In this document: positions 1-10,840 of the stretch, piece after piece
How positions within the stretch are numbered: position 1 is the first letter of the stretch
Layout of the letters: every line of letters starts with the position of its first letter
NCBI RefSeq assembly: GCF_032884065.1
Contig: NW_027063627.1
Span: 1,900,038-1,964,037 of the forward strand
Reading direction: 5' to 3'
Source of the DNA: Artemia franciscana
Taxonomy: Eukaryota; Arthropoda; Branchiopoda; Anostraca; Artemiidae
Length of the DNA: 64,000 bases
The notes under the pieces: model-generated
What the model was told of the DNA's origin: nothing
Databases searched by the model: none
The model's input: only the letters and a program-made list of their open reading frames with translations
Translations under genes and position numbers: made by a program

Positions 1-1417
1 TAGTTGGGAGAGGGGTTAATTCTGAAAAATTAGAGAAAATTAGGTATTTTTAACTTACGAACGAGTGATCTGATCTCAATGAAATTTGATGTTTAGAAGG
101 ATATCGTGTCTCAAAGTTCGTATTTTACATCCTGACCGGATCTGGTGACATTGGGGGAAGTTTGGGGTGGGGGAACCTAAAATCATGTAAAACGCTTAGA
201 TTGGAGGGATCGGGATGAAACTTGTTGGGAAAAATAAGCAGAAGTCTTACATACGTGATTTAAATAATTGGAACGGATCCGCTCTATTGGGGGGGGGGCT
301 AATTCTGAAAAATAAGAAAAAATTACGTATTTTCAATTTTCGAAGGAGTGATCGGATCTTCATGAAACTTCATATTTAGAAGATCCTCGTAACTCAGATC
401 TCTTATTTTAAATCTTAACCGGATCAAGCGTAATTGGGGGGGGGGGGCAGTTTGGGGGACCGGAAATCTTAGAAAATACTTAAAGCGGTGAGATCAGGAT
501 GAAACTGGATGGGAAGAATATAAACCTGTCTAGGATACGTGACTGACATAACCGGACTGGATCTGCTCTCTTTGGTATAATTGGGGGGGGGGTAATTTTG
601 AAAATTGAGGTATTTGTAACTTACGAAAGGGTGACCAGATCTTAATGAAATTTGATATTTAGAAGGATTTTCTGCTTTAAAGTTCTAATTTTAAATTCCG
701 ACCAGATCCTGTGACATTGGGGGAGTTGGAGGGGAAAACCGGAATTCTTGGAAAATATGAAAATTGGGGTATTTTTACCTTATGAATAGATTATCGGATC
801 TTAATGAAATTTGATTTTTAGAAGGAATCCATGTCTCAGAGCTCTTATTTCAAATCCCGACCAGATCTTTTGACATTGGGGGGAGTTGGAGGGGGAAATC
901 TTGGAAAAATACTTGGAGTGGAGGAATCGGGATGAATTTTGGTGGATAGAATAAACAAATGTCCTTGATACGTGATTGACAGAATCGTACTGGATTTGCT
1001 CTCTTTGGAGGAGTTTGGGGGAGGGGTTCACTGATTTGGCGAGTTTGGTGCTTCTGGACGTGCTAGGACGATGAAAATTGGTTGGCGTGTCAGGGAGCTG
1101 CACAATTTGACTTGATAAAGTCGTTTTCCCAGATTCGACCATCTGGGGGGCTAAAGGGAGAGGAAAAATTAGAAAAAATTAGGCATTTATAACTTAAGAG
1201 TGGGTGATCGGATCTTAATGAATTTTGATATTTAGAAGGACATCGTAACTTAGAGCTCTTATTTTAAATCCTGACCGGCATTAGGCCTCTTATTTTCCTT
1301 TTTAAATCAATCTATTGATTCATAGAATTTTGTTAGAGCTCATACCATATGATCTCTTGGCTTTTAGCTCTTCTCACCTCGTCACAAGTGCCATATGAGC
1401 TCTTAGCTCTTGGTTTT
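1..1417 (+). repeat. 3' part of a modular noncoding repeat element (tandem copy 1)
   Basis: Degenerate units begin near 67, 351, 634, 793 and 1207. Each carries a block like GATCGGATCTTAATGAAATT, then 'ttagaagg', then 'tgacattgggg', a run of G, and 'taattctgaaaaatt'. The units fall into subtypes (A at 67, B at 351, C at 634, D at 793, E at 1207) by small shared differences, followed by a tail with 'gagctcttagctctt'. The same A-B-C-D-E-tail order recurs at 3288-4620. The left end is cut by the window edge. No protein function is evident; open frames on the minus strand here are by-products of the repeat. Confidence 0.85.
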
Positions 1418-4400
1418 ATGGCACTTGGTATTAACCAAGAGACATAGCAATCGCAAATTCTGTCGGTCTGTCGGTCCTGGTTATGCTACTTTAGGCACTT
1501 CCAGGTAAGCTAGGACGATGAAATTTGGCACGCATATCAGGGACCGGACCAGATTAAATTAGAAACAGTCGTTTTTCCGATTTGACCATCTGGGGGCGAG
1601 TGGGGGCCCGATAATTGGGAAAAAATAGAAAAATTGAAGTATTTTTAACTTACGAACGGTTGATCAGATCTTAATGAAATTTGATGTTTGGAAGGATATC
1701 GTGTCTCAGAGCTGTTATTTTAAATCCTGATCGGATCTGGTGACATTGGGGGGGGGGGGGGGGGTATACGGGAGGGGGAAACCTAAAATCTTGGAAAACA
1801 CTTAGAGTAGAGGGATCGGTATGAAACTTGGTGGGAAAAATAAGCACAAGTCCTAGATACATGATTGACATAACCGGAACGGATCCACTCTCTTTGGGGT
1901 AGTTGGGGGAGGTTAATTCTGAAAATTTAGAAAAAATTAGGTATTTTTAACTTACGAACGGGTGATTGGATCTCAATGAAATTTATCATTTAGAAGGATA
2001 TCGTGTCTCGGAGCTCTTATTTTAAATCCCGACCGGATCCGGTGACATTGGGAGGGGGAGTTGAGAGGGGGAAACCTAAAACTTGGAAAACACTTAGAGT
2101 GGAGGGATCGGGATGAAACTTGGTGGAAAAAATAAGCACAAGCCCTAGATACATGATTGAAATAACCGGAACGGATCCGCTCTCTTTGGGGTAATTGGGG
2201 GGGGTGGTAATTCTGAAAAATTAGAGAAAAACAAGGTATATTTAACTTACGAACGGGTGATCGGATCTCAATTAAATTTGATAGTTACAAGGATATTGTG
2301 TCTCAGAGCTCTTATGTTAAATCCCAACCGGATCTTGTGACATTGGGGGGGGAGTTGGGACGGGGAAACCTAAAACTTGGAAAATACTTAGACTGGAGGG
2401 ATCGGGATGAAACTTGGTGGGAAAAATAAGCACAAGTCCTATATACATGATTGACATAACCGGAACGGATCTGCTCTCTTTGGGGTAGTTGGGGGGGGGG
2501 GGTTTACTTATGAAAAAGTAGAAAAAATTAGGTAATTTTAACTTACGAACGGGTGATCGAATCTCAATGAAATTTGATATTTAGAAGGATATCATGTCTA
2601 AAAGCTCTTATTTTAAATCCCGACCGGATCTGGTGACATTGGGGGGAGTTTGGGGTGGGGGAACCTAAAATCATTGAAAACGCTTAGATTGGAGGGATCG
2701 GGATGAAACTTGGGGGGCTACAAATTAGCAGAAGTCTTAGATACGTGATTTACACAATTGGAACGGATCCGCTCTATTGGGAGGGGGGGGGGTTAATTCT
2801 GAAAAATCAGAAAAAATGACGTATTTTTAACTTACGAAGGAGTGATCGGATTTTCATGAAACTTCATATTTGAAAGTACCTTGTAACTCAGATCTCTTAT
2901 TTTAAGTCTCTACCGGATCCAGCGTAATTGGGGGGGGGGGCAGTTGGGTGGACCGGAAATCTTAGAAAATACTTAAAGCGGTGAGATCAGGATGAAACTG
3001 GATGGGAAGAAATAAAAACCTGTCTAAGATACGTGACTGACATAACCAGACTGGATCTGCTCTCTTTGGTGGAGTTAGGGAGGGGGGTAGTTTTGAAAAT
3101 TGAGGTATTTGTAAATTACGAAAGGGTGACCAGATCTTAATGAAATTTGATATTTAGAAGGATATTGTGCTTTAAAGCTCTAATTTTAAATTCCGACCAT
3201 ATCTTGTGACATTGGGGGGAGTTGGAAGGGGAAACCGAAATTCTTGGAAAACGTGAAAATTGGTGTATTTTTATCTTACGAATAGGTGATCGGATCTTAA
3301 TGAAATTTGATATTTAGAAGGATATCGTGTCTCAAAGCTTTTGTTTTAAATCCCGAATGGATCTGGTGACATTGGGGGGAGTTTAGGGTGGGGGAACCTA
3401 AAATCATGGAAAACGCTTAGATTGGAGGGATCGGGATGAAACTTGGTGGGAAAAATAAGCAGAAGTCTTAGATACGTGATTTACATAATTGGAATGGATC
3501 CGCCCTATTGGGAGGGGTTAATTCTGAAAAATTAGAAAGATGACGTATTTTTAACTTACGAAGAAGTGATCGGATCTTCACGAAACTTCATATTTAGAAG
3601 GACCTCGTAACTCAGATCTCTTATTTTAAATCTCAAACGGATCTAGCGTAATTGGGGGCAGTTAGGGGGACTGGAAATCTTAGAAAATACTTAAAGCGGT
3701 GAGATCAAGATGAAACTGGATGGGAAGAATAAAAACTTGTCTAAGATACGTGACTGACATAACCGGACCGGATCTTCTCTCTTTGGTAGAGTTGGGGGGG
3801 GGTAATTTTGAAAATTGAGGTATTTGTAACTTACGAAAGGTTGACCAGAGCTTAATGAAATTTGATATTTAGAAGGATCTTGTGCTTTAAAGCTCTAATT
3901 TTAATTTCCGACCAGAATCTGTGACATTGGGGGGAGTTGGGGGGGGGAACCGGAATTCTTGGAAAACGTGAAAATTGGGGTATTTTTATCTTACGAATAG
4001 GTGATCGGATCTTAATGAAATTTTATATTTAGAAGGAATTCATGTCTCAGAGCTCTTATTTCAAATCCTGACCATATATTTTGACATTGGGGGGAGTTGG
4101 AGGGGGAAACCTTGGAAAACAGTTGGAGTGGAGGAATCGGGATGAAGCTTGGTGGATAGAGTAAGCAAATGTCCTTGATACGTGATTGACGGACCCGTAC
4201 TGGATTTGCTCTCTTTGGGGGACTTGGGGGGGGGGTCAGTGATTTGGCGAGTTTGGTGCTTCTGGACGTGCTAGGACGATGAAAATTGGTAGGCGTGTCA
4301 GGGAGCTGCACAAATTGACTTGATAAAGTCGTTTTTCCAGTTTCTTCCATCTGGGGGGGCTAAAGGGAGAGGAAAAATTAAAAAAAATTAGGTATTGATA

Positions 4401-4620
4401 ACCTACGAGTGGGTGATCGAATCTTAATGAATTTTGATATTTAGAAGGACATCGTGACTCAGAGCTCTTATTTTAAATCCTGACCGGCATTAAGCCTCTT
4501 ATTTTCCTTTTAAATCCATGTATTGATTCATAGAATTTTGTTAGAGCTCATACCATAATATCTCTTGGCTCTTAGCTCTTCTTGCCTCGTCACAAGTGTC
4601 ATATGAGCTCTTAACTCTTG
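1418..4620 (+). repeat. Modular noncoding repeat element, apparently full length (~3.2 kb)
   Basis: It starts with a head at about 1418 (GGCACTTGGTATTAACC, then a short GTCGGTCT-type repeat and 'ggcacttccaggtaagctagg'). Units follow near 1662, 1964, 2260 and 2556 (A type), 2846 (B), 3132 (C), 3288 (A), 3573 (B), 3846 (C), 4003 (D) and 4420 (E), then the 'gagctcatacc...' tail, ending at a T run at 4620. Unit spacing is about 285-300 bp for A and B, about 157 for C and about 415 for D. Each unit carries long G runs. The ends share a 'tggcactt' motif. The transposition class is unknown; no coding capacity is seen. Confidence 0.8.
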
Positions 4621-4694
4621 TTTTTTTTTTTTTTAAGTGTACCCAAAAAGTGCACATAAATTCTTAATTGTATATTTATATATATTTTTTTCAG

Positions 4695-4823
4695 GAGTTA
4701 ATGAACATGGTGTACACACTGCGGCAGCGATTGAAAGATAGAGATGAATATATATCAACAATTGTCTTGCGATGCATGGAAAAATGCCCACTTATACTTG
4801 AAAGCCCATTGGTGAAAAATTAA
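4695..4823 (+). CDS. Rab11-family interacting protein, last coding exon (partial gene)
   Basis: The exon opens after a strong pyrimidine-rich acceptor (ttttttcag, ending 4694). It reads 42 codons in phase 0 to a TAA at 4821-4823. The product contains LRQRLKDRDEYISTIVLR, then CMEKCPLILESP. This matches the C-terminal Rab11-binding domain of class I Rab11-FIPs: an amphipathic helix, the 'eYI..l..rvME..P.IL' signature, then a short tail. Such proteins join Rab11 on recycling endosomes to membranes and motors. The upstream exons (C2 domain in class I members) would lie left of the window; the modular repeat array occupies the preceding intron to within about 75 bp of this exon. What else: another short coiled coil, but the YI/ME/P.IL spacing fits the FIP family well. 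The exact paralogue cannot be set. Confidence 0.72.
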   Translation, partial: ELMNMVYTLRQRLKDRDEYISTIVLRCMEKCPLILESPLVKN

Positions 4824-5523
4824 ATTCCTGGAAAATACTGTTTTCGCTATTCGTCAAAAATCCAATTCGTTTTGTTTTCAGTTGGAATCGTCTTTTGTCT
4901 TCCTCATTGTATTCTGCCAAAATTCTGATTACTTTCTGGGTTTTTTTTTTGCATTACTTTTATAGAGCATGCATCACTAAGTTCGTTGCTAAATTTTTAA
5001 AAACGTTGTGAAATTCACGGGCTGCCATTTCTTGGATCCCATTGGACGACTCTTTTGCTTGTGTATAATCTAATTTGAAAAGCTCAAGGATTGTAATTAT
5101 CCTTATGAGAGGGAGAAACTATTCCAAAAATGTACAGACAGTGTGTTATAATAGGTCGACAAATATTGCTTTCGTGTACCACCATGAATGAATTACCGTA
5201 CGTGCCTATAGCTGATTATATTCTGACCATCTGTTTTCTTCTTTCTATCATTCTTTTTTTTAAATTTCAACTTTCCAAGGCTAGTGTTGATTTGAGGGAT
5301 GTCAAATAAGCCAATTCATTTGCTGCTGTGCAGAAAGATATGAAAATAGTAGCTTTCTTCTTTCATTTTGATTTACAGATATTAAAATCAAATGTTTTGC
5401 ATTATAATCAACCTCCAATTTGGTCTATTGCTGTTTTTTTTTTTTTTTTTTTAACTTAAGCTTAAATTCTTCTTTTGTTTGGTTCCTAAATACGCCAAAT
5501 TAACTACAGACTGTCTGCGTTAA

Positions 5524-5597
<74 letters not shown>

Positions 5598-6007
5598 ATT
5601 TAGTGCTTTTGCAAGGATGCCAGTACAACGTGAACATTATTAAAACTTATTGTGTCCGAAAAGACACATGGAACTGAAACTAGAGAAAATTATCGTCATT
5701 AATATTTTTTTTTTTTTTTTTTTTTTTTTGTATTTGACTCGCCAAAAAACATCAAAATTCAGTGCTACTTTTAGACAAGAAATGTGAAGTGATTGAATTC
5801 ATAGAAAAAAAAAATACATAGGTACTTATGGGGATAACTTGTAATCCCATTTGCTATCCCCTGCGGCTTGTTTTAGTTTTAGGTGAAATCTTTTATTATC
5901 GAACTTCTCGGCATGATACATAATATAAATAAGTACTTGAGTCTAACTTCCTGATCTGAAAGATTATTTTTGCTTGGGATTTGCCCGGTAATTTTTACTG
6001 ACTGACG
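4824..6007. other. 3' flank of the Rab11-FIP gene, no further gene seen
   Basis: AT-rich sequence that probably begins with the 3' UTR of the gene ending at 4823. No clear AATAAA lies close by. It contains long T runs near 5436-5452 and 5707-5729 and the (TA)n run listed separately. Confidence 0.5.
5526..5595. repeat. (TA)n microsatellite, about 70 bp
   Basis: Uninterrupted TA dinucleotides flanked by 'taact' and 'tttaattt'. Confidence 0.97.
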
Positions 6008-6510
6008 TTATGATAAGTGCAAATCGAAAGCTTCGAAACACAACTTGTGTTTGATATTGTAGTATAAGCCTTTGTGGAAAATGGAAGCAATCGAAAGTCG
6101 AAAAAATTTCCATTTTCCACCGTTACTGTTATTATTACGGCAGACTTGCCCGACAGATTCGTTGCTCAGGCCATAAAAGGCTCGTCGCTTCCTTTCGGTT
6201 CCCCTCCTCAATAAACTAATTAGTTGTAGGTTCACTAATATTTAGTTCCCCCATCCTTAGCATACTTTGCTGTATATAGGTGCCGTACAATACTATCTTT
6301 AATTATGTCTTTCCGCTCAACATCCGATGCATGGAGTATCTCCTGGCGGTATCTAAGCCTGGAGAGACATTCCTCTGTCAGATAGCTTCTTGTTTCCATG
6401 ACCTCCTCACATCTCTTACAAACTGGGCAATCAACCCTTTCTATTTGGGTGAAATGATTTCGGATATTCATTGTAGCTATAATTTTTTCAAGCATGGACC
6501 GTAAAGCACT
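6008..6510 (-). mobile_element. LINE ORF2 C-terminal fragment
   Basis: The minus-strand frame from about 6495 to 6235 contains CPVCKRCEEVMETRSYLTEE, then CLSRLRYRQEIL and a helical end. This resembles the cysteine-containing C-terminal end (after RT or RNase H) of non-LTR retrotransposons, where a 'CPlC...E...H.L.eC' pattern is usual; here the histidine position is Y. A second open stretch (6235-6008) follows downstream and may be 3' sequence of the element. No RT motif lies nearby, so this is a truncated copy. The clade is not determined. Confidence 0.5.
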
Positions 6511-6805
6511 TTGACTGGTTAGTTAACAAATATGAAGATTTAATATTTCATCGAAATGTTGTATAATGTGTAGTTGGCGGTGACTGAAAACACCTCCAGA
6601 CGAGGCTTCCACCACCGATCTCCCGAAATAATATTTTTACAAGTTTTGCCACAGTTGCCTGTTTGTTTTTAGATTTGTCCCCGTTTCCTATATTAATTTC
6701 TGTGTATGTTCTTAATGCAAACAAACTACTTAAACTGTCTCTTTAACTTATACAGACACAATATTTTTACTTCTATTGTTTTTTAAATAATCAATAACAA
6801 TAGAG

Positions 6806-6949
6806 ATGGCTGCAGCGTCGCAATTGCTAGCAAAAGCTTTGCTTCGTCAGCTTCGTTTCCCTCTACTCTCCTCGCTCACCATGGTCGTCGACAGCCTTAG
6901 CCTTCAAATGGCAAGATTATTCTGTAAAACTTACTCGTTTCGAACTTGA
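6806..6949 (+). CDS. Short open frame with presequence-like N-terminus (doubtful)
   Basis: ATG at 6806 opens 47 codons ending in TGA at 6947. The product begins MAAASQLLAKALLRQLRF: basic, serine/leucine-rich and without acidic residues for the first 27 positions, like a mitochondrial presequence. The stretch is unusually CpG- and GC-rich for this window. An AATAAA lies at about 7352. I do not recognise a family. It could be a first exon, a small gene, or chance; no strong GT donor follows. Low confidence. Confidence 0.15.
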   Translation: MAAASQLLAKALLRQLRFPLLSSLTMVVDSLSLQMARLFCKTYSFRT

Positions 6950-7370
6950 TTAGATTACCTTATTTTTTTCATGGTATAAACACAAACTTTCTTGATTCTA
7001 TTTATATAGATTAAATGTTTAAATTTCTTCTCTTTACTAATTTTGGAAACAAGACATTTAAAAAAAAAATCGGTTTTGGTTGTTATTTCTGGCTTGTAAA
7101 CTGGATACTTATTTACGTTTATTGTCGTTGAAAATCTACTTAAACTTTTTTCCTTTACTTTAGGATATAATTCATTTTTTTTCGTGATGTATGAATGTAT
7201 ATTATTGTTATATTTGCTTGTTATTTTTTTGTGGTCATCTTTCGAGCCCTTTTACACTAATTGCATAGTTGCAACCTTTCTGTGGACAGTCCTGTAGCCA
7301 TTACCCTCGTAGGCCAAATTTGTATATAGAATACACTGTGAAGCGTCAATAAAAGCTTATTATCTAACGA

Positions 7371-9110
7371 GAGAAGTCATTGAAAAAAACGATGTTCTTA
7401 GCTTCTGATTGAAGTTCGAAGACACAAAGGTTCTCAGAGGGGAGAAAAGAAAGGCATCTCTTGCTCCCCCCCCCCCCCGTCATGATACGTGGTTAGGATA
7501 GATTTTACTATTAAACAAGCGACGATATGATAAATCTTACATGTTGGCAAATACAGGTCTCAAATAAATCTACCTCGGTAAGAATCAGCCCCAAATAAAT
7601 AGTGCTACTTAAATTTTTCTTTTGTATCGAAAATATGGTTTGATTTGTAGGAACTTGTTTGATGAGGGCGGGGGGGGGGGGAAATTTGTCAAAACTCCTA
7701 AGAACAGGTGAAATATGAAAATTGTAAGCAGTTATTAGGGAAAAAAACGCTTAAAACTCATGAAATTTAGAGAGGTCGACCCTCCCTACGGACCTGGGTG
7801 CTTGAGCGTTAAAATCAATTGCCTTAAAGTTTAAATTTATGACCTAGTTTGTAACGCCTTTGCTTTTAAATATATTTCGCTGAAGAAAAATTTGGATTGC
7901 CTTTCTGCAAACCAAACTTGGACTCCTTTCAAGACCAAATCGTAACTACTTTCCCTTTAAAAATTCTGGCAGGGTGACATGAGGCTCAGATGTATTTGGG
8001 TTGAAGTTAATAGGGCTTCGTGTTGTGAGTTAGGGGTGTACATAACTGGATTTGAGTTTTTGGTGCACTAAAATATGACTCAATAAAAGTAAACGCCTAG
8101 ACTCAGGAAAAGCAAATGGATTAAAAGAGAGTATGTAAAAGTCTTAATGAACAATTACATATTTTTAGGTGCAAAAAACTAAATATTCAAAGCTAGCAGT
8201 TAAGAAATCGCCATAACTTGAGCTTTTTATATTCATTGACAACTAGGCTTCAGATTATTTCTTAGATTTAACGAAACAAAATGATTAACAGCGGGATAAA
8301 TATCGTTCATATATTTACTAATCAGCGGAAGCGTTTGGCGTCATAATTTTTTAGATTTTGATTTTATCTTCGAATGTAAAAAAAAAAACAGGACCTCTTT
8401 CTTTTTTCTTTCCTTTCATTTTTTTTTCCTAGGGGTGTAAAATAACAAATAAAGTTAGAAAGTTTACACTGTTGCCAAGTCGGTGCACTTTCTTGAATTA
8501 CTTGATAATATAGCATAAAGATAATAAAACTGGAAATAAAGGTTCTAACCAATGTTGGAGAGTAGTGATCCGTTGTCCCGATAATCCCGTTCCGATTGAT
8601 AATCCCTTTCTGATGCCTCAGATGCATCCATCAATTTCTAAGTTGGTTTAGTTATCGATTAGTTAGTGTTTACTCGATGGCTCACATTTGTGGTTTCCTT
8701 GTCAAAACATACTGATTTTTTCACTATCAATTTCGGAGTTATTTGCTCGTTTTGTGTGGATTTTTTTTTATAATTTTATTCCTGGAGTTGCTTCATTTAT
8801 TGTGCACAATTTGCTTATGAAATTGTCAAAACTTCCACATTCCTGTCAGAATTCCATTCATAACAAAAGGTTCAGGGTGTGTGCCAAATTCAGTGTTATG
8901 GTGCCTCATATTGTACTTATTATTTCTGTTGGATCAAATAAATAACTAAAATCTTATTTTCCTCTTTTTTCTCTTTGTAACTTTGTATGCTTAGATGTTT
9001 TCAGTAAGAAGCTAATGCTACTGCCCAAGCTGACTTGGTTTCCGTGGGAAGAATATAAAAGGTACATTTCCCAGGCACTTGTTGAGGAACTTATTCTCGA
9101 AGCATGCTTA
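7371..9110. other. No supported feature
   Basis: AT-rich sequence with homopolymer C and G runs (7467-7480, 7669-7680). The open frames here have no recognisable domain, and none has convincing splice context. Confidence 0.5.
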
Positions 9111-9131
9111 CATAAACACTAAGTTTTGCTA

Positions 9132-9430
9132 AATTAAATAAAAAAAACAAGTTTTTTGAAATGAAAGTAAGGAGTGATATTAAAACTTAAAACGAACAGA
9201 AATTACTACGCATATGAAAGGGGCTTTTCCTCCTCGACACCCCGCTCTTTACGCTAAAGTTTTTTATTGTTTTAAAAAGTAGAGTTGCGAGAAAGAATCA
9301 AACTTTAGCGCAAGGAGCGGGGTGTCGAGGAGGAAAATCCCCTTTCATATACGGAGTAATTTCTGTTCGTTTTAAGTTTTAATGTCGCTCCTTACTTTCA
9401 TTTCAAAAAACTTGTTTTTTTTATTTAATT
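9132..9430. repeat. Fold-back element with ~130-bp inverted arms
   Basis: The left arm (9132-9261) and right arm (9301-9430) are near-perfect reverse complements around a spacer of about 40 bp. Shared landmarks are 'aaatgaaagtaaggag', 'aaaacgaacagaaattac' and 'ctcctcgacaccccgctc'. The same arm sequence recurs singly at 42894-43000 and as a pair at 59717-60010, so this is an interspersed family. No coding sequence. Confidence 0.88.
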
Positions 9431-9439
9431 TCTGAAAGT

Positions 9440-10840
9440 TTTTGAATTAATGCTTGTCTGATTTTGGCTCTCCGTACATAAATTATTAAAAAGAAATTTG
9501 CATATTAATTCTTTTTTTGGCTAAATGGCTTTCTCTTAGTTTTGATCAGACGATTTTGAGAAATAAGGGGTGGGGAAGGAGGCCTAGTTGCCCTCCAATT
9601 TTTCGGTTACTTAAAAAGGCAACTAGATCTTTTAATTTTTAACGAACGTTTTTATTAGTAAAAAATATATGTAACTTAAGAATTAACTTCTTATATTTTT
9701 GATTATATATGAGGGGGTTGGTCCCTTCGTTAATACCTCGCTCTTCACACTAAATCTTGTTTTGTCCCAATTCTTTAAGAATGAGCCCTGAATCAGAAAG
9801 GCCGTTGAATAAATAGTTGAAATTACTTAAAAAAATTTTAGCATAAAGAGCGAAGTATTTATCTCCTCCTAAGTACCTCACTCTTTATGCTAAAATATTT
9901 TTAGAGCCCCTCATATGCGTAATAATCTCTGTTCGTTTTAAGTTTTAATGCTTCTCCTTACTTTCAATTGAAAAATCTTTTTCAGTGTTTTTTTTTTTTT
10001 TTAATAGTAATGCTAGAAAATCCTGCGCCCTTTTCATTGAATTTCTCTTCCCCCATGAAATATTCCTCCAAGGAAAGATACTCCCATATAGCCCCTCCCC
10101 TGAACCCCACACCCAAACCAAAAAATCCCCCTGATAACGTCGGTACACTTCCCAGTAACCATTACTGTATGTAAACATTGATCAAAGTTTGTAACTTGCA
10201 GCCCCTCCCCCAGGGACTGTGGGGGGTAAGTCATCCCCAAAGACATAGTTATTATGTTTTTCGACTATGCGGAACAAAATGGCTATCTCAAAATTTTGAT
10301 CCGTTGACTTTGGGATAAAAATTAGCGTGGGAGGGGGCCTAGGTGCCCTCCAATTGTTTTGGTCACTTAAAAAGGGCACTAGAACTTTTCATTTCCGTTA
10401 GAATGAGCCCTCTTGCAACACTCTAGGACCACTTGGTCGATACGATGACCCCTTGGAAAAAAAACAACAAAAAAACAAATAAACACGCACCCGTGATTTG
10501 TCTTCTGGCAAAAAATACGAAATTCCACATTTTTGTAGATTGGACCTTGAAATTTTTCTATAAGGTTCTCTGATATGCTGAATGCGATGATGTGATTTTT
10601 GTTAAGATCCTATGACTTTTAGGGGATTTTACCCCCTATTTTCCAAAATAAGGCAAATTTTCTCAGGCTCGTAACTTTTGATGACAAAGACTAAATTTGA
10701 TGAAACTTATATATTTAAAATTAGCATAAAAATCCGATTCTTTATATATATCTTTTAGCATCGAAATTCCGTTTTTTAAAGTTTCGTTTACTATTGAGCC
10801 GGGTCGCTCCTTACTACAGTTCGTTACCACGAACTGTTTG
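9440..10840. repeat. Interspersed repeat complex related to the fold-back family
   Basis: Continues from the fold-back element. It contains two more arm-like pieces (about 9700-9770 and 9840-9975), then a GC-richer body (10080-10440) with 'ggactgtggggggtaagtca' and 'aaaaagggcactagaac', and ends at a conserved terminus 10790-10840 ('gagccgggtcgctccttact' followed by a hairpin, stem ACAGTTCGT/ACGAACTGT with a 4-nt loop). The same terminus occurs at 46640-46692. Diverged body copies lie at 26650-27000 and 27361-27460. Class uncertain; the terminal hairpin would suit a Helitron end or a fold-back end. Confidence 0.6.

Noticed and set aside
801-1871. Minus-strand open frames sharing a PSNSPQCQKIWSGFEIRALR-like sequence (also at 4012-4350 and 61348)
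   Set aside because: They are translations of the repeated noncoding unit. They occur in several copies with different ends and are broken by variable C runs.
1-4620. CRISPR-like array
   Set aside because: Units are 157-415 bp, diverge throughout and lack unique spacers between short identical repeats; the DNA is eukaryotic.
9440-10840. An LTR or other capsid-bearing element
   Set aside because: No coding remnant, long terminal direct repeat or primer-binding site was seen; only inverted arms and a terminal hairpin.
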